DNA of 36,037 nucleotides from Methanobacteriota archaeon (lineage in GTDB: Archaea > Thermoplasmatota > Poseidoniia > Poseidoniales > Thalassarchaeaceae), in assembly GCA_002722595.1 (NCBI GenBank), contig PBMO01000034.1, positions 1 through 36,037 of the forward strand, read 5' to 3'. Within the stretch, counting starts at the first letter, position 1; every line of letters starts with the position of its first letter. A program made the translations under genes and the position numbers. Under the pieces are notes generated by a model, which did not search any database, was not told the DNA's origin, and was given only the letters and a program-made list of their open reading frames with translations. Below, in pieces: positions 15,650 through 24,377 of this stretch.

Positions 15650-16666
15650 ATGGGTGGTACGACTGTTATCATGACAGGGCGGAGAGTGAGTCTTGCGATT
15701 TGCATTATCGCATTAGTTTCTCTTGTTCCTATGTCCGTGCAAGCACAGGTTGACCCAAATGCTCCAATTGGCTGGGAAATGGGTATTGATTACGAATCAT
15801 ATGATTTGCAAGATGGTGATCCGTTATTGCTCCAAGATGGCGGTACAGTCGTACGTTTCTGGATACAAAATAATTATCTTACAGATATCAATATTGCACT
15901 TGATTATGATTGGGGTAATTTGCCAAATGCATCCCACAATGGTGAAGAAAGTGTCAGTGTAGGTGGTGGGAAAAATGAAACATTTTCGGTTTATTTGTCA
16001 GACGTTGATCTTTGGAGTATCGAAGCAGGAACTGGATTTGATTTTGAAATAAGTGGACAACTGACATCTGTTGCTGTGGTGCCCACAGGTTTTGTTCCAG
16101 ACACTCGAAGTTCCGAAGGCCAGGTTGTCGTGCCAATGCTACACCGTTGGGAAATCACTGCCTTTGATGTAGGATATACAATCAGTGCAGGGACAGAATT
16201 TTATGTATCTGTTTTATTCAAGAATATGGGTAATACTGCAGATTCCTTTACTAGCACATCAATTGAAGATAATTGTCCCGTTTTAACAGTGGATGAAGAA
16301 CCATTGGAAGATGCGGAAGGGGTAATGCATGGGATGTGGGGTTCAGCCCTTATCGAAATCAAGTTTGATGCCTCATCAACACACCCAACACGCAATTGCA
16401 AAGTTGAGTTCAGTGCCAAGTCAACAGGTGTTCTCAATGGTGGTCTAGGTGTTAAATCGAGTATGGGCGAAGTTGAGATAGAGGTCGAGGCAAGACCTGT
16501 TGGAGCCCAAGTTGATCAAGAGCAAGCTAGTGTTGGTGATGGTGAGGAACCGGATGATCCTGAAACCGTGACTTCTGAGAATTTCCTGTCTCTCCATTTT
16601 TCATTGACTCCACTAGCGATATTTTCTGCAGCATTAGTTAGAAGAAACTGGTCACAAACCCTCTGA
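15650..16666 (+). CDS. exported protein with beta-rich ectodomain and C-terminal anchor
   Basis: The 338-residue protein begins with a signal peptide: RR, then a hydrophobic stretch to about residue 30, then VQAQ as probable cleavage site. The ectodomain looks beta-rich and has N-glycosylation-type NxS/T sites. It includes about residues 155-225 of the kind seen in COG1470/NEW3-like beta-sandwiches (VSVLFKNMGNTADSFTS). Only two cysteines are seen there, possibly a disulfide. A Glu/Asp-rich linker precedes a weak C-terminal hydrophobic segment (about 313-332). Start ATG 15650 lies 18 bases after the FAD subunit; ATG 15671 (residue 8) also keeps the signal. It may be the last gene of that transcript, but nothing ties its function to the enzyme. 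Confidence 0.75.
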   Translation: MGGTTVIMTGRRVSLAICIIALVSLVPMSVQAQVDPNAPIGWEMGIDYESYDLQDGDPLLLQDGGTVVRFWIQNNYLTDINIALDYDWGNLPNASHNGEESVSVGGGKNETFSVYLSDVDLWSIEAGTGFDFEISGQLTSVAVVPTGFVPDTRSSEGQVVVPMLHRWEITAFDVGYTISAGTEFYVSVLFKNMGNTADSFTSTSIEDNCPVLTVDEEPLEDAEGVMHGMWGSALIEIKFDASSTHPTRNCKVEFSAKSTGVLNGGLGVKSSMGEVEIEVEARPVGAQVDQEQASVGDGEEPDDPETVTSENFLSLHFSLTPLAIFSAALVRRNWSQTL

Positions 16667-16767
16667 AATGGAGGATATGGCTCTTTATTGGGGGTAATGA
16701 TACGCAAAGGTCATTCTTGAAACTCCTTTGAAAATCGATTTTTACCCATACCCGGCATGCAGCAACC

Positions 16768-16774
16768 TATATTT
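16768..16774 (+). promoter_or_regulatory. possible archaeal TATA box for the MoxR cluster
   Basis: TATATTT lies about 80 bases before the first ATG of the cluster, in the longest gene-free stretch of the region (16667-16847). Transcription would begin near 16800, leaving a leader of about 50 bases that includes the palindrome at 16807-16822 and a G-rich ribosome binding site (about 16833-16839). The box is recognised only by composition and position. Confidence 0.35.
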
Positions 16775-16806
16775 GCGCAATGATGTTGCCAAAGGCGTTG
16801 CTATGG

Positions 16807-16822
16807 TGGAGCCTAGGCTCCA
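16807..16822. promoter_or_regulatory. 16-bp perfect palindrome upstream of the MoxR cluster
   Basis: TGGAGCCTAGGCTCCA is perfectly self-complementary and centred on CTAG, like the shorter palindrome at 11238-11249. It falls about 25 bases before the ATG at 16848, just upstream of a G-rich ribosome binding site. It could be an operator for a dimeric regulator, or an RNA element in the leader. Confidence 0.45.
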
Positions 16823-16847
16823 TTCAAGCAAATAGGGGGTCGCAACT

Positions 16848-18494
16848 ATGGTACAGGCTGACAAAAGTGACAGCCGCTTTGGATTGTATATCGCGTCCTC
16901 ATTAGTGATTATTCTTCTACTCACACTAACTCTTCCAATGGTATTCTCAGCCAACAAAGAGACAACATATTCAGCCTATGTTACATCCGAATCGGCTGAA
17001 GATGAAAACAACCGCTTAGCACAACTCAACTTGATGCGGGATTCTCTTGGTGAAACTGGTGAGCAGTATTCTATCGCTAACACAATGTCTACACCAATGT
17101 TGGTAAATGATTGGCAGAACCCTCATCGAACAATGCTTGCAATAATTGCTCCTGAGAAACCAATAGATGAAACTGAAGCTCGCAAAATATATGATTTTGT
17201 TACAGAAAATGGTGGCAAAGTCATTATCGCTGCAGATAACACAAACGCTAACAGAGTAGCCTCCATGTTTGGAGTTACGTATTTTGATGATCCAATGTAT
17301 GACGTAGATCATTCGTGGGAAGAATTTGACGAAGAGGGCAATTCACGTAGCATGGATGGAAATGGAAAGAACGTTTGGAGTCTTGCTTCTATAACCGAAT
17401 CACTTGCAGATCCTGATGGTGATGGTGAGGGTGTAATGGACGAATCTGGACAGCGTCAGGGATGCGAAGCATCTGACCTAACCCAACACCTCTACACTGG
17501 CTGCAGAATGCCCGTTATGTTCCGAGCTCCAACTGGAATGAAAGTCGAGGATAATTGCGCTAATTCTGGACAGGATTGTGAGATTAAGGTACTCGCCCAA
17601 GCGAGCGTGTCAGCCTGTATTGATGTGGCTGGACAGTTGACTCCTGAATCGGATGACGATGGTGATTGTGGTAATGATAAGAATCCAGCACCTGGTGACC
17701 TTGCAATGATGATTCGAATTGATTTCCCAGGTATCAAGGCTATGGATTACAAGAAAGATAGTTCAGGCACATTATCTGAGATAGACGTCACTGGTTCGAT
17801 TCTCTTTGTGTCTGATGAAGAGGCATTCAGTAACAGGCTTTGGGATTTTGATGAAGCAGAGGCTACAGGAATGCGAAGCGAATGTGATGTTGCTGATTCA
17901 TCCTGTTGGCAGAGCAGATTAACAGGCAATTCCCTGTGGAATGGAAATGAACACTTTTTCAAGGCCGTAATTTATTCAATGATGGAATTTGATAACCAAG
18001 AGTTGTCGAATACGATCAAATTATCACATTCTAACTTCGATATTGTGTTTGATGAAAGCCGGCACGTAACAGGAGTAATGAGTGCTCCATTTACAGATGC
18101 AATGGCAACAATTGTGTTACTAACAAGTGATGGTTTCCTTAAGTGGCTAATAATTCTGAATATCATGCTCCTTCTATTGGTTGCAATGATGGTTGTTCCC
18201 GAGAAGTCAAATTGGAGACATGTATTCGATTTGACAAGATTTAGAGAGAGACCTGAAAAGCTTGATTCAAGTTTGTATCGTCAAAGAGTTAGAGAGTCTT
18301 TGATGACCAAAGTTAGAATATTCAACGATTTAACACGCGACGAGATGGCACTAAAACCACCCGCAGAAGTACAAACAATGATTGGAAACCCCCGTCTTGT
18401 TGAACTGGCTTACAGCCAAAATAGAACATATTCCCCCGAGGAGCTTCGAGAGTTGCTCCAAACGATCCGTCGATGGGGGAAGGAAAATAATTGA
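16848..18494 (+). CDS. DUF4350-like membrane-anchored protein of a MoxR cluster
   Basis: This 548-residue protein has an N-terminal membrane helix (about 12-34), a large extracytosolic region, and a second helix (about 420-443). A cytosolic C-terminal part of about 105 basic and acidic residues follows. After the first helix, about residues 40-160 resemble the DUF4350 domain: 'S.Y...PHRTMLAIIAPEKPIDETEARKI' and 'V..NGGKVIIAADN' have the glutamine-amidotransferase-like beta-alpha pattern. DUF4350 is known to travel with MoxR and DUF58 genes. The middle region (about 190-290) has an Asp-rich stretch and several cysteines, likely a disulfide-bonded loop. It is the first gene of the cluster; ATG 16848 follows a G-rich ribosome binding site. 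Role inferred: a membrane partner or regulator of the MoxR ATPase. Confidence 0.65.
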   Translation: MVQADKSDSRFGLYIASSLVIILLLTLTLPMVFSANKETTYSAYVTSESAEDENNRLAQLNLMRDSLGETGEQYSIANTMSTPMLVNDWQNPHRTMLAIIAPEKPIDETEARKIYDFVTENGGKVIIAADNTNANRVASMFGVTYFDDPMYDVDHSWEEFDEEGNSRSMDGNGKNVWSLASITESLADPDGDGEGVMDESGQRQGCEASDLTQHLYTGCRMPVMFRAPTGMKVEDNCANSGQDCEIKVLAQASVSACIDVAGQLTPESDDDGDCGNDKNPAPGDLAMMIRIDFPGIKAMDYKKDSSGTLSEIDVTGSILFVSDEEAFSNRLWDFDEAEATGMRSECDVADSSCWQSRLTGNSLWNGNEHFFKAVIYSMMEFDNQELSNTIKLSHSNFDIVFDESRHVTGVMSAPFTDAMATIVLLTSDGFLKWLIILNIMLLLLVAMMVVPEKSNWRHVFDLTRFRERPEKLDSSLYRQRVRESLMTKVRIFNDLTRDEMALKPPAEVQTMIGNPRLVELAYSQNRTYSPEELRELLQTIRRWGKENN

Positions 18495-18528
18495 CGAAAG
18501 TCAAATGAAAAAAGGAGAGTGAAATGAA

Positions 18529-19659
18529 ATGCAGGCACCACCGCCACCCGGAGGAGCGCCACCAGCGCCCCAACCCGCAGCCCCGGTCGCACCAGCGGCC
18601 CCTGCGCCGGCACCAGCACCAGCACCAGCACCCGCGCCAGCGGTTGCTGCGCCAGCTCCAGCTGCTGCCGCCCCGCAGACCCCGAGACACCAAAGCACAC
18701 CTGAAGTACGCGAGCGACTCGCTGCTGTAGGCGCAATAGGACAAGCTATTAGCGCTGAAGTGCAGAAAGTGATTATCGGTAAAAGCCACGTGATTGACAA
18801 CGTACTGGTCAATATTCTCGCTAACGGCAATCTGCTGTTCGAGGATTATCCTGGACTAGCAAAGACACTAATGACAAACACCTTCGCAGATGCGTTAGGT
18901 TGTGACTTCAAGCGTGTCCAGTTCACACCTGACCTGCTACCTGCAGATATCACTGGAACAAACATTTATGATGCGAAGAAGGGTGAATTTACGTTCAAAC
19001 CCGGACCGATTTTCTGCAACCTTTTGTTGTCTGACGAAATCAATCGGGCTCCACCCAAGACACAAGCTGCTCTGCTCGAAGCGATGCAAGAGAAGCAAGT
19101 GACAATCGGTACTGTAACCCACAAGTTACCAAGTCCGTTCTTGACAATGGCTACACAGAACCCTGTCGAACAAGAAGGAACATATCCTCTGCCTGAGGCA
19201 CAATTGGACCGTTTCATGTTCAAGATGAGTGTCGGTTATCCAGACCGTGCTGATGAAGATGAGATTCTTGCTCGACGTATCACACGAAAGAAGGACGCTG
19301 TAGATGTTGAAGTCATCACAGACCCTGCACGTGTGGTTGCAATGCAGCAGGCGATTGAAGATGTATACGTCGATCCAGCAGTTCGTATGTACATGGTTGA
19401 GGTAGTTGCTCGAACACGTGAAGACCCCAGAGTATTGGTCGGTTCATCACCTCGTGGTTCACAAGCACTGCTCAAAACTAGTCGTGCAGCAGCCGCAATG
19501 CGTGGCCGCGACTTCGTAACGCCTGATGATGTCAAGGCAGTGGCTCCTCTAGCAGTTAGCCACCGTCTTATCCTCAAGCCTGAGCACCAAATCAAGGGTC
19601 TCGAACAGAAAGAAGTTGTCGAAGCAATCTTGCGCGAAGTTCCAGTACCAACGGTCTGA
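18529..19659 (+). CDS. MoxR family AAA+ ATPase with Pro/Ala-rich N-terminal extension
   Basis: MoxR ATPases act as chaperone-like activators, often for von Willebrand-type proteins coded next to them. The AAA core (about 60-370) has Walker A EDYPGLAKT (105-113), Walker B LLLSDE (165-170), the sensor region TMATQNPVEQEGTYPLPEAQ, and C-terminal sensor 2 RGSQALLKTSRAAA. The P-loop lacks the usual glycine before Lys (Ala111); this DYPGLAKT form is, to my recollection, common in archaeal MoxR. The first about 55 residues are almost only Pro, Ala, Gly and Gln, giving a clear GC-rich peak in DNA at 18530-18690. The tail is probably a flexible tether. ATG 18529 follows GGAGAG at suitable spacing; it is the second gene of the cluster. 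Confidence 0.93.
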   Translation: MQAPPPPGGAPPAPQPAAPVAPAAPAPAPAPAPAPAPAVAAPAPAAAAPQTPRHQSTPEVRERLAAVGAIGQAISAEVQKVIIGKSHVIDNVLVNILANGNLLFEDYPGLAKTLMTNTFADALGCDFKRVQFTPDLLPADITGTNIYDAKKGEFTFKPGPIFCNLLLSDEINRAPPKTQAALLEAMQEKQVTIGTVTHKLPSPFLTMATQNPVEQEGTYPLPEAQLDRFMFKMSVGYPDRADEDEILARRITRKKDAVDVEVITDPARVVAMQQAIEDVYVDPAVRMYMVEVVARTREDPRVLVGSSPRGSQALLKTSRAAAAMRGRDFVTPDDVKAVAPLAVSHRLILKPEHQIKGLEQKEVVEAILREVPVPTV

Positions 19660-19689
19660 GTATAATCTGAACCATTTTGCGTAAAAGGA

Positions 19690-21018
19690 GTGTATACCAT
19701 GGCATGGAGTCGTAAGTCAGCAATGTTCGCGAGTCTCGCGACAGCGCTATACTTACTCGGTCTCGTATTGCGTAATTCGCAGCTAGTAACAGTGGCTGTG
19801 GTATTGCTTTCTTTCCTAACATGGGCAGCTCTTCGTGCAGCCCACGCAGATGTAGCAGCATCAGGTCGCCGATTAGATGAGGACGAGCAAAATGAGGATG
19901 CTCCAACTCTGGCCTCTTTATCTGCAATGCGGAAAATTTCCGCTGCCCGGATATTTGAGGACGGAGAAATACAAGTAACTCTTCGATTACAGAATCATTC
20001 ACCACTCTCCAAGATTCTGGAAGTCAAGGATTCAGTTCCTGAGGTCATGCGTATTAAGGAAGGAGCGAACTACATTTTGATGGAACTGGGCCCCCGCCGT
20101 GAAACTCTAATTGAGTACACTGTTGAGTGTCCACTCCGCGGTTTTTACACACTAGGTCCTGTTGGAATACGTGTACAAGATCCATTTGGATTATTCCACA
20201 AGGAAAAGGAACTACATGTTTACGATGATTTCCTAGTGTTCCCCAAAACTGAGGACCTCAAGGATGCTTTCGTTAAGAGTAAAGTTCCTAAGATTTTCAC
20301 AGGCGCTGTTAACATCAGGCAACCAGGCGAAGGTTCTAATTTCTACAATCTTCGAGAATACATACCTGGTGATCCCATGCGGAAGGTAAACTGGAAAGCA
20401 TTCGCACGTGCAGGTAAAATGATGGTCAATGAATTTGAGCGAGATGCAGTTAGTGACATAATTCTCATTGTAGATAGCCGTGCAATTTCAGAAACAGGTC
20501 CAGTGAGTCGTAATTCGCTTGTTTACAGCACACGTGCTGCAGCAAGTTTGGCACAGTATTTCCTTAGTAGACGTGATTCGGTGGGATTAGTTATCTACGG
20601 TGATCAGATTAACAGTGTTGATAGGGATACTGGTAAGAAACAATTGTATGTCCTTCTAACAAAGTTAGCAGGCGCAGCAGCTAAAGGAAACACACCACTA
20701 CAAGTTGTGACAAATCGGATTATGCCCCATATCAATAGAGGCAGTCCAATTATCATCCTGAGTCCACTAGAAGGGGATCCGACACTTGTGAATGCAGTCA
20801 GAGATTTCCGGGCCAGAGATTTCGATGTTACAGTTCTGAGCCCTTCAAGCCTCGAGTTTGAGTTTGATGCAAAGCGATTAGATCGTACTGGGTATGAAGT
20901 CATGAAGACAGAGAGGGACATTTTGATTACTGAATTGAGAGGACTTGGCGCATTTGTGATGGATTGGGAGCCAGACATGCTCCTGTCAACCGCTCTAGCA
21001 GGAGCAAGAGGATTCTGA
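19690..21018 (+). CDS. DUF58 domain protein
   Basis: The 442-residue protein has two short N-terminal hydrophobic segments (about 8-24 and 27-45) anchoring it to the membrane. A beta-rich region follows, then the DUF58 signature: LREYIPGDPMRKVNWKAFAR (about 221-240) with MVNEFERD shortly after. The remainder is a von Willebrand A-like domain with IILIVDSRAIS as the metal-ion-dependent adhesion-like strand. DUF58 proteins are the standard partner of MoxR ATPases and often sit with transglutaminase or membrane proteins in cell-envelope or secreted-protein maturation clusters. It begins 30 bases after the MoxR stop and ends 12 bases before the next gene. Third gene of the cluster. Confidence 0.92.
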   Translation: MYTMAWSRKSAMFASLATALYLLGLVLRNSQLVTVAVVLLSFLTWAALRAAHADVAASGRRLDEDEQNEDAPTLASLSAMRKISAARIFEDGEIQVTLRLQNHSPLSKILEVKDSVPEVMRIKEGANYILMELGPRRETLIEYTVECPLRGFYTLGPVGIRVQDPFGLFHKEKELHVYDDFLVFPKTEDLKDAFVKSKVPKIFTGAVNIRQPGEGSNFYNLREYIPGDPMRKVNWKAFARAGKMMVNEFERDAVSDIILIVDSRAISETGPVSRNSLVYSTRAAASLAQYFLSRRDSVGLVIYGDQINSVDRDTGKKQLYVLLTKLAGAAAKGNTPLQVVTNRIMPHINRGSPIIILSPLEGDPTLVNAVRDFRARDFDVTVLSPSSLEFEFDAKRLDRTGYEVMKTERDILITELRGLGAFVMDWEPDMLLSTALAGARGF

Positions 21019-21030
21019 GGAGATGGTACA

Positions 21031-21957
21031 ATGGTCGCAGGTCAATCAGCAGATACAGCACATCTATACGATGGGAAGACCATTCGAAGTGGAGCTCCTT
21101 CAAGAAAAAAATTGGCAGGCAAAATGACAGGCTCATCCGAATTGCCTAAAGATGCCGTTCCAGAAGTTTACGTTCCGAGTTTCGTTGAGAGTTTGTTTGG
21201 TGGGCCACTTGTTCCAAAGATGAAATTCCTGCCTGCAGATAGGATGGTTCAGACTCTACAATTGATTGGCGGGGGCTTAATGATGGTGCTTGCAGTGCTC
21301 ACATATCTGGTAACACCAGTAGATGGCACGGCTTGGAATGGAGTATCCATTTGGCTTGGACTCGATGCAATGGGTCCAATTTTCCACCTTCTAATGGTCA
21401 TAAGTGCAATCGGAGCTGGGTTTTATGGGATATTCCGAAGAGATGCACGTGGTTTGTTGGCATCATATGTTCTATTCATCTTGATTTCTCTCCGTTTTGC
21501 AGCATCGAAGGACACATTCGAGACAGGTATTCTACAAGATCTTGGAGAGTTCTGGACAAAACAATTGATTGTCCTCTATGCTGTATCTTTGGTCATGTAT
21601 ATTGAAGTCACAAATGGAATAATCCGTTTTTCGATGCTTGATACCAGTATTCGTACAGGCGAGGTCTATGTAATGAATGTCAAGAAGGTGCTAAGCAGAT
21701 ATCATGTGAGTTTGGTAGTCACACCAATCATTGCAATGTTTGTTGCAACTGGTACATTGCTGATCAATGTAATCATCCCTTGGTTTTTCAACGCATTCGA
21801 TGCAGAAACTGCAGCACGACTTTCGCAATCTGTTGAATTGACAAGTGTTTATGGGGTAGCCCTTGGAACAATGTTTGTGTTCATTTTGGTTGCAGCAGTT
21901 TTTGCAGCGAATATACCTCTAAGGATACAGCAATGGAGAGAGTCCTCAGATAGTTGA
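21031..21957 (+). CDS. six-TM membrane protein of the MoxR cluster
   Basis: I do not recognise this 308-residue protein. After about 70 hydrophilic residues there are six hydrophobic segments, about 72-92, 112-131, 139-156, 174-194, 225-248 and 266-290. No catalytic motif is apparent. ATG 21031 lies 12 bases after the DUF58 stop and follows a GAGGAGATGG ribosome binding region, so it is the fourth gene of the same transcript. Its job is probably as membrane partner of the MoxR/DUF58 pair. It is convergent with the aspartate kinase gene, three bases apart. Confidence 0.8.
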   Translation: MVAGQSADTAHLYDGKTIRSGAPSRKKLAGKMTGSSELPKDAVPEVYVPSFVESLFGGPLVPKMKFLPADRMVQTLQLIGGGLMMVLAVLTYLVTPVDGTAWNGVSIWLGLDAMGPIFHLLMVISAIGAGFYGIFRRDARGLLASYVLFILISLRFAASKDTFETGILQDLGEFWTKQLIVLYAVSLVMYIEVTNGIIRFSMLDTSIRTGEVYVMNVKKVLSRYHVSLVVTPIIAMFVATGTLLINVIIPWFFNAFDAETAARLSQSVELTSVYGVALGTMFVFILVAAVFAANIPLRIQQWRESSDS

Positions 21958-21960
21958 GCA

Positions 21961-23289
21961 TCAATTGGTCAACAAATCTAATCCATTGCACAGAACACGA
22001 AGAGCCTTTTCTGTATCATCTTCGGAAACAGATGAGTGTATCGCATGGTCTCTTGGATGATCATACATAATCTCCATTTTCAAGCCCTCTATCCTTGCGA
22101 TTTCTTGGATTTTCTTCAGGGTACTGCTGTCATTTCCAATACCTTCACCAACAAAGCACAGAATTGACATTGCTTCTCCAATCTCAGGTGTAGGTAGATT
22201 GAGACGTTCTGATAGGATTCTTTTGGCCCTTGCAGCCATTCTCTTGGAAACTAATAGACGAACGTGCCCTGGTTGCGCATGGATACTGACGACATTTATT
22301 CTTGAACGATTGAGAATACCCATGGCATCACTTACAGATTCCGTCAATGACATTGCATTGGATAGATTCCATTTTAGCGGTACTAATTTTGAAAGGCAAC
22401 CTACGGCACGAACTGAAGGTTCTTTCGAACGAATTGATGGTCCAATGATGGTTCCTCCGATTTCAGGACTATGAAGGGGGCGCAGATACAGTGGGATTCC
22501 AGAATCTCGTAGGGGTTCTACTGCTGAAGGATGAAGCATTGGTTGACTGAAAATTGCTAATTCAGCAGCTTCAGTATAGGATAGGTTGGACAAATTTCGA
22601 GCGGGTAATGTCCATCTTGGTGATAATGCTAGTACCCCATCTACATCGCGCCAAATGGTAACGCTCGCAGCATCAAGTGCCGAAGCAAGAGCCGTCGCAG
22701 TTAGATCCGACCCCCCTCTGCCTAGAAGCGCAAACCCGTCTCGTGAAATGCCATACCAACCTGTAATTACTGGAACTGCCTTTGATGGTAAAGACAAACT
22801 TTCACGGGTTGCTTGAATATCGATAGTTGCATCTTCGCCGCGACCTACTAGGCAAATTCCTGCGTGCTCCGACCAAGTCGGTACAGCAGGTATTCCTCTT
22901 GCGTGAAGTGCTGCTGAAATTGCGAGACTTGAGAGCCGTTCACCACAAGCCAAGATGTCTGCCTTCTTATGCTCCTCTGGTTGTGTGTGATATCTCTCAA
23001 GAGAATCACAAAGATGCTTCAGTGTATCCTTGAAATGTGCCTCCCAAGGAGATGAATTGATTTCTGGAACTCTTTCAACATGCTCTAATTCAATTGAGGA
23101 AACGAATGCTAAGTTTGAGGAAATATGATCATTTTCAATTTGTTTGAGCAACCTATCTGTAACACCGCTAAATGCTGAAACAATAACAACTGATTGTTTT
23201 TCAGCCAGTCTAATTCTTTCTACAACTGCATCAATATCTTCTATAGCTGAGAGACAAGAACCTCCAAATTTATGGATATGTATGCTCAT
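21961..23289 (-). CDS. lysC: aspartate kinase
   Basis: Aspartokinase makes 4-aspartyl phosphate from aspartate and ATP, the first step to lysine, threonine, methionine and aspartate semialdehyde. The N-terminal HKFGGSCL (6-13) is the KFGGTS-type signature. VVIVSAFSGVTDRLL follows, and GRGGSDLTATALASAL (about 192-207) is the second kinase signature. The last about 150 residues form two ACT-like repeats for feedback control (NVVSIHAQPGHVRLLVS and a second, degenerate one). 442 residues is normal for archaeal forms. The start ATG overlaps the stop of aroC by 4 bases (ATGA), a translational coupling arrangement. Aspartate semialdehyde, made from its product, is a substrate of the ADTH synthase at 26312-27097, so grouping with aro genes makes metabolic sense. 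Confidence 0.93.
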   Translation of the reverse strand: MSIHIHKFGGSCLSAIEDIDAVVERIRLAEKQSVVIVSAFSGVTDRLLKQIENDHISSNLAFVSSIELEHVERVPEINSSPWEAHFKDTLKHLCDSLERYHTQPEEHKKADILACGERLSSLAISAALHARGIPAVPTWSEHAGICLVGRGEDATIDIQATRESLSLPSKAVPVITGWYGISRDGFALLGRGGSDLTATALASALDAASVTIWRDVDGVLALSPRWTLPARNLSNLSYTEAAELAIFSQPMLHPSAVEPLRDSGIPLYLRPLHSPEIGGTIIGPSIRSKEPSVRAVGCLSKLVPLKWNLSNAMSLTESVSDAMGILNRSRINVVSIHAQPGHVRLLVSKRMAARAKRILSERLNLPTPEIGEAMSILCFVGEGIGNDSSTLKKIQEIARIEGLKMEIMYDHPRDHAIHSSVSEDDTEKALRVLCNGLDLLTN

Positions 23290-24338
23290 TTTTCAGCACC
23301 TCTTAATTGCATTAAATCTGCTAAAATCAATCGACAAACAGCCTCGACAACAGGAGCTGCTCTTGGTGCAATGACTGGATCGTGGCGCCCCCCAATTTGG
23401 AGTTCACGCATCTCGCCAGATGGTAGATGTAGTGTCATTTGTGTCTTGGAGATAGAACTTGGAGGTTTGAAGTGTACTTGGATTCGCAAAGGGGCTCCGG
23501 TTGACATTCCACCTAATGCCCCATCGGGATTACTTCCTACAGGAGTTTGTTCGATTCCCCATGCATCGTTGTGTTCTGAACCTTGCATTCTGACAACGTC
23601 CTTCCCACGTCCAAATTCTACCGCACGTGCAGCAGGTATGGCCATGAGGCCCCGTGCTAGCGCAGGTTCTAACCCCTCAAACCATGGTTCACCTAGACCG
23701 ATTGGAAGATTTGAGATGCAACATTCTACGCTTGAACCGATACTATCCCCTTGTTTCCTGAGGGCCTTGACTAATGCAAACATTTCTTCAGCGGCCTCCG
23801 AGTCATTGCAATTCAGAACATCGCATGCCTCTCCATCCCTTGTTCCATCTATTCTACCCTTAATTGGCCCAATTTGAGAACAATGTGCCTCAACCATTGC
23901 ATCACCAATTAAATTACGAGCAATCGAGCCAGCAGCAACTAGACCAAGAGTTAGACGGCCTGATTGAGTTCCACCACCTCTAAGGTCAGCTGCACCGTTT
24001 GTTCTTTCGGCCTCAGGAAGGTCTGCATGTCCAGGGCGAGGATGATCAGGTAGGAATCCATAATCCCGGGATTTAGCATCTTTATTTCGGACCAATAAGA
24101 GAATCGGATAACCAGTCGTTTTCCCATTGTAAACACCAGACAAAATTTCGCATTCATCAGGTTCAGCCCTTGCAGAAAGCAAACGGCGCCCCGGTCGTCT
24201 ACTTTCTAAATCCTGAATCAATATTTCAATATCAATTTCAATACCGGGAGAGACACCTTCCAGCAATGCACCAACAGCAGGACCATGGCTTTCGCCAAAG
24301 AGTGTGACTCGAATATTCTCGCCGAGACTCATCCCCAT
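23286..24338 (-). CDS. aroC: chorismate synthase
   Basis: It converts 5-enolpyruvylshikimate-3-phosphate to chorismate with reduced FMN as cofactor, the last common step of aromatic biosynthesis. Signatures are LFGESHGPAVGALLEG (13-28), RPGHAD (101-106), RGGGTQSGRLT (120-130) and, near the end, RHDPVIAPRAAPVVEAV. The third motif differs from the textbook RGGGRSSARET; an SGRLT form occurs in some shorter bacterial and archaeal enzymes. 350 residues is normal. Start ATG 24338 or ATG 24332 (residue 3) are both possible. The hairpin at 24341-24359 ends two bases before the first ATG, so its stability could control initiation. The 3' end overlaps lysC by 4 bases. Confidence 0.95.
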   Translation of the reverse strand: MGMSLGENIRVTLFGESHGPAVGALLEGVSPGIEIDIEILIQDLESRRPGRRLLSARAEPDECEILSGVYNGKTTGYPILLLVRNKDAKSRDYGFLPDHPRPGHADLPEAERTNGAADLRGGGTQSGRLTLGLVAAGSIARNLIGDAMVEAHCSQIGPIKGRIDGTRDGEACDVLNCNDSEAAEEMFALVKALRKQGDSIGSSVECCISNLPIGLGEPWFEGLEPALARGLMAIPAARAVEFGRGKDVVRMQGSEHNDAWGIEQTPVGSNPDGALGGMSTGAPLRIQVHFKPPSSISKTQMTLHLPSGEMRELQIGGRHDPVIAPRAAPVVEAVCRLILADLMQLRGAEK

Positions 24339-24340
24339 CT

Positions 24341-24359
24341 CTGCACCCTACGGGTGCAG
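24341..24359. repeat. intergenic hairpin with CCC-TAC-GGG core (copy 2)
   Basis: CTGCACCCTACGGGTGCAG is a perfect 8-bp stem with a TAC loop on the plus strand. It lies between the aroK stop (24378) and the aroC start (24338), both on the minus strand, so the transcript carries the GUA loop form. It touches the aroC start region. The core equals copies 1 and 3, while the outer stem differs with compensating changes. Confidence 0.75.
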
Positions 24360-24377
24360 CGCGGAAAAACTTCCATA

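Noticed and set aside
18322-18830. Long Gly/Ala/Trp-rich frames on the minus strand over the start of moxR
   Set aside because: They are shadows of the GC-rich Pro/Ala tract, whose high GC removes stop codons in all frames.
24341-24361. Match to the conserved 16S rRNA segment around position 340 (CCTACGGG then GCAGC)
   Set aside because: Only the hairpin core matches. Flanking bases are the aroK and aroC genes, and no other rRNA helix is present. The similarity comes from both being a C(UACG)G-capped stem.
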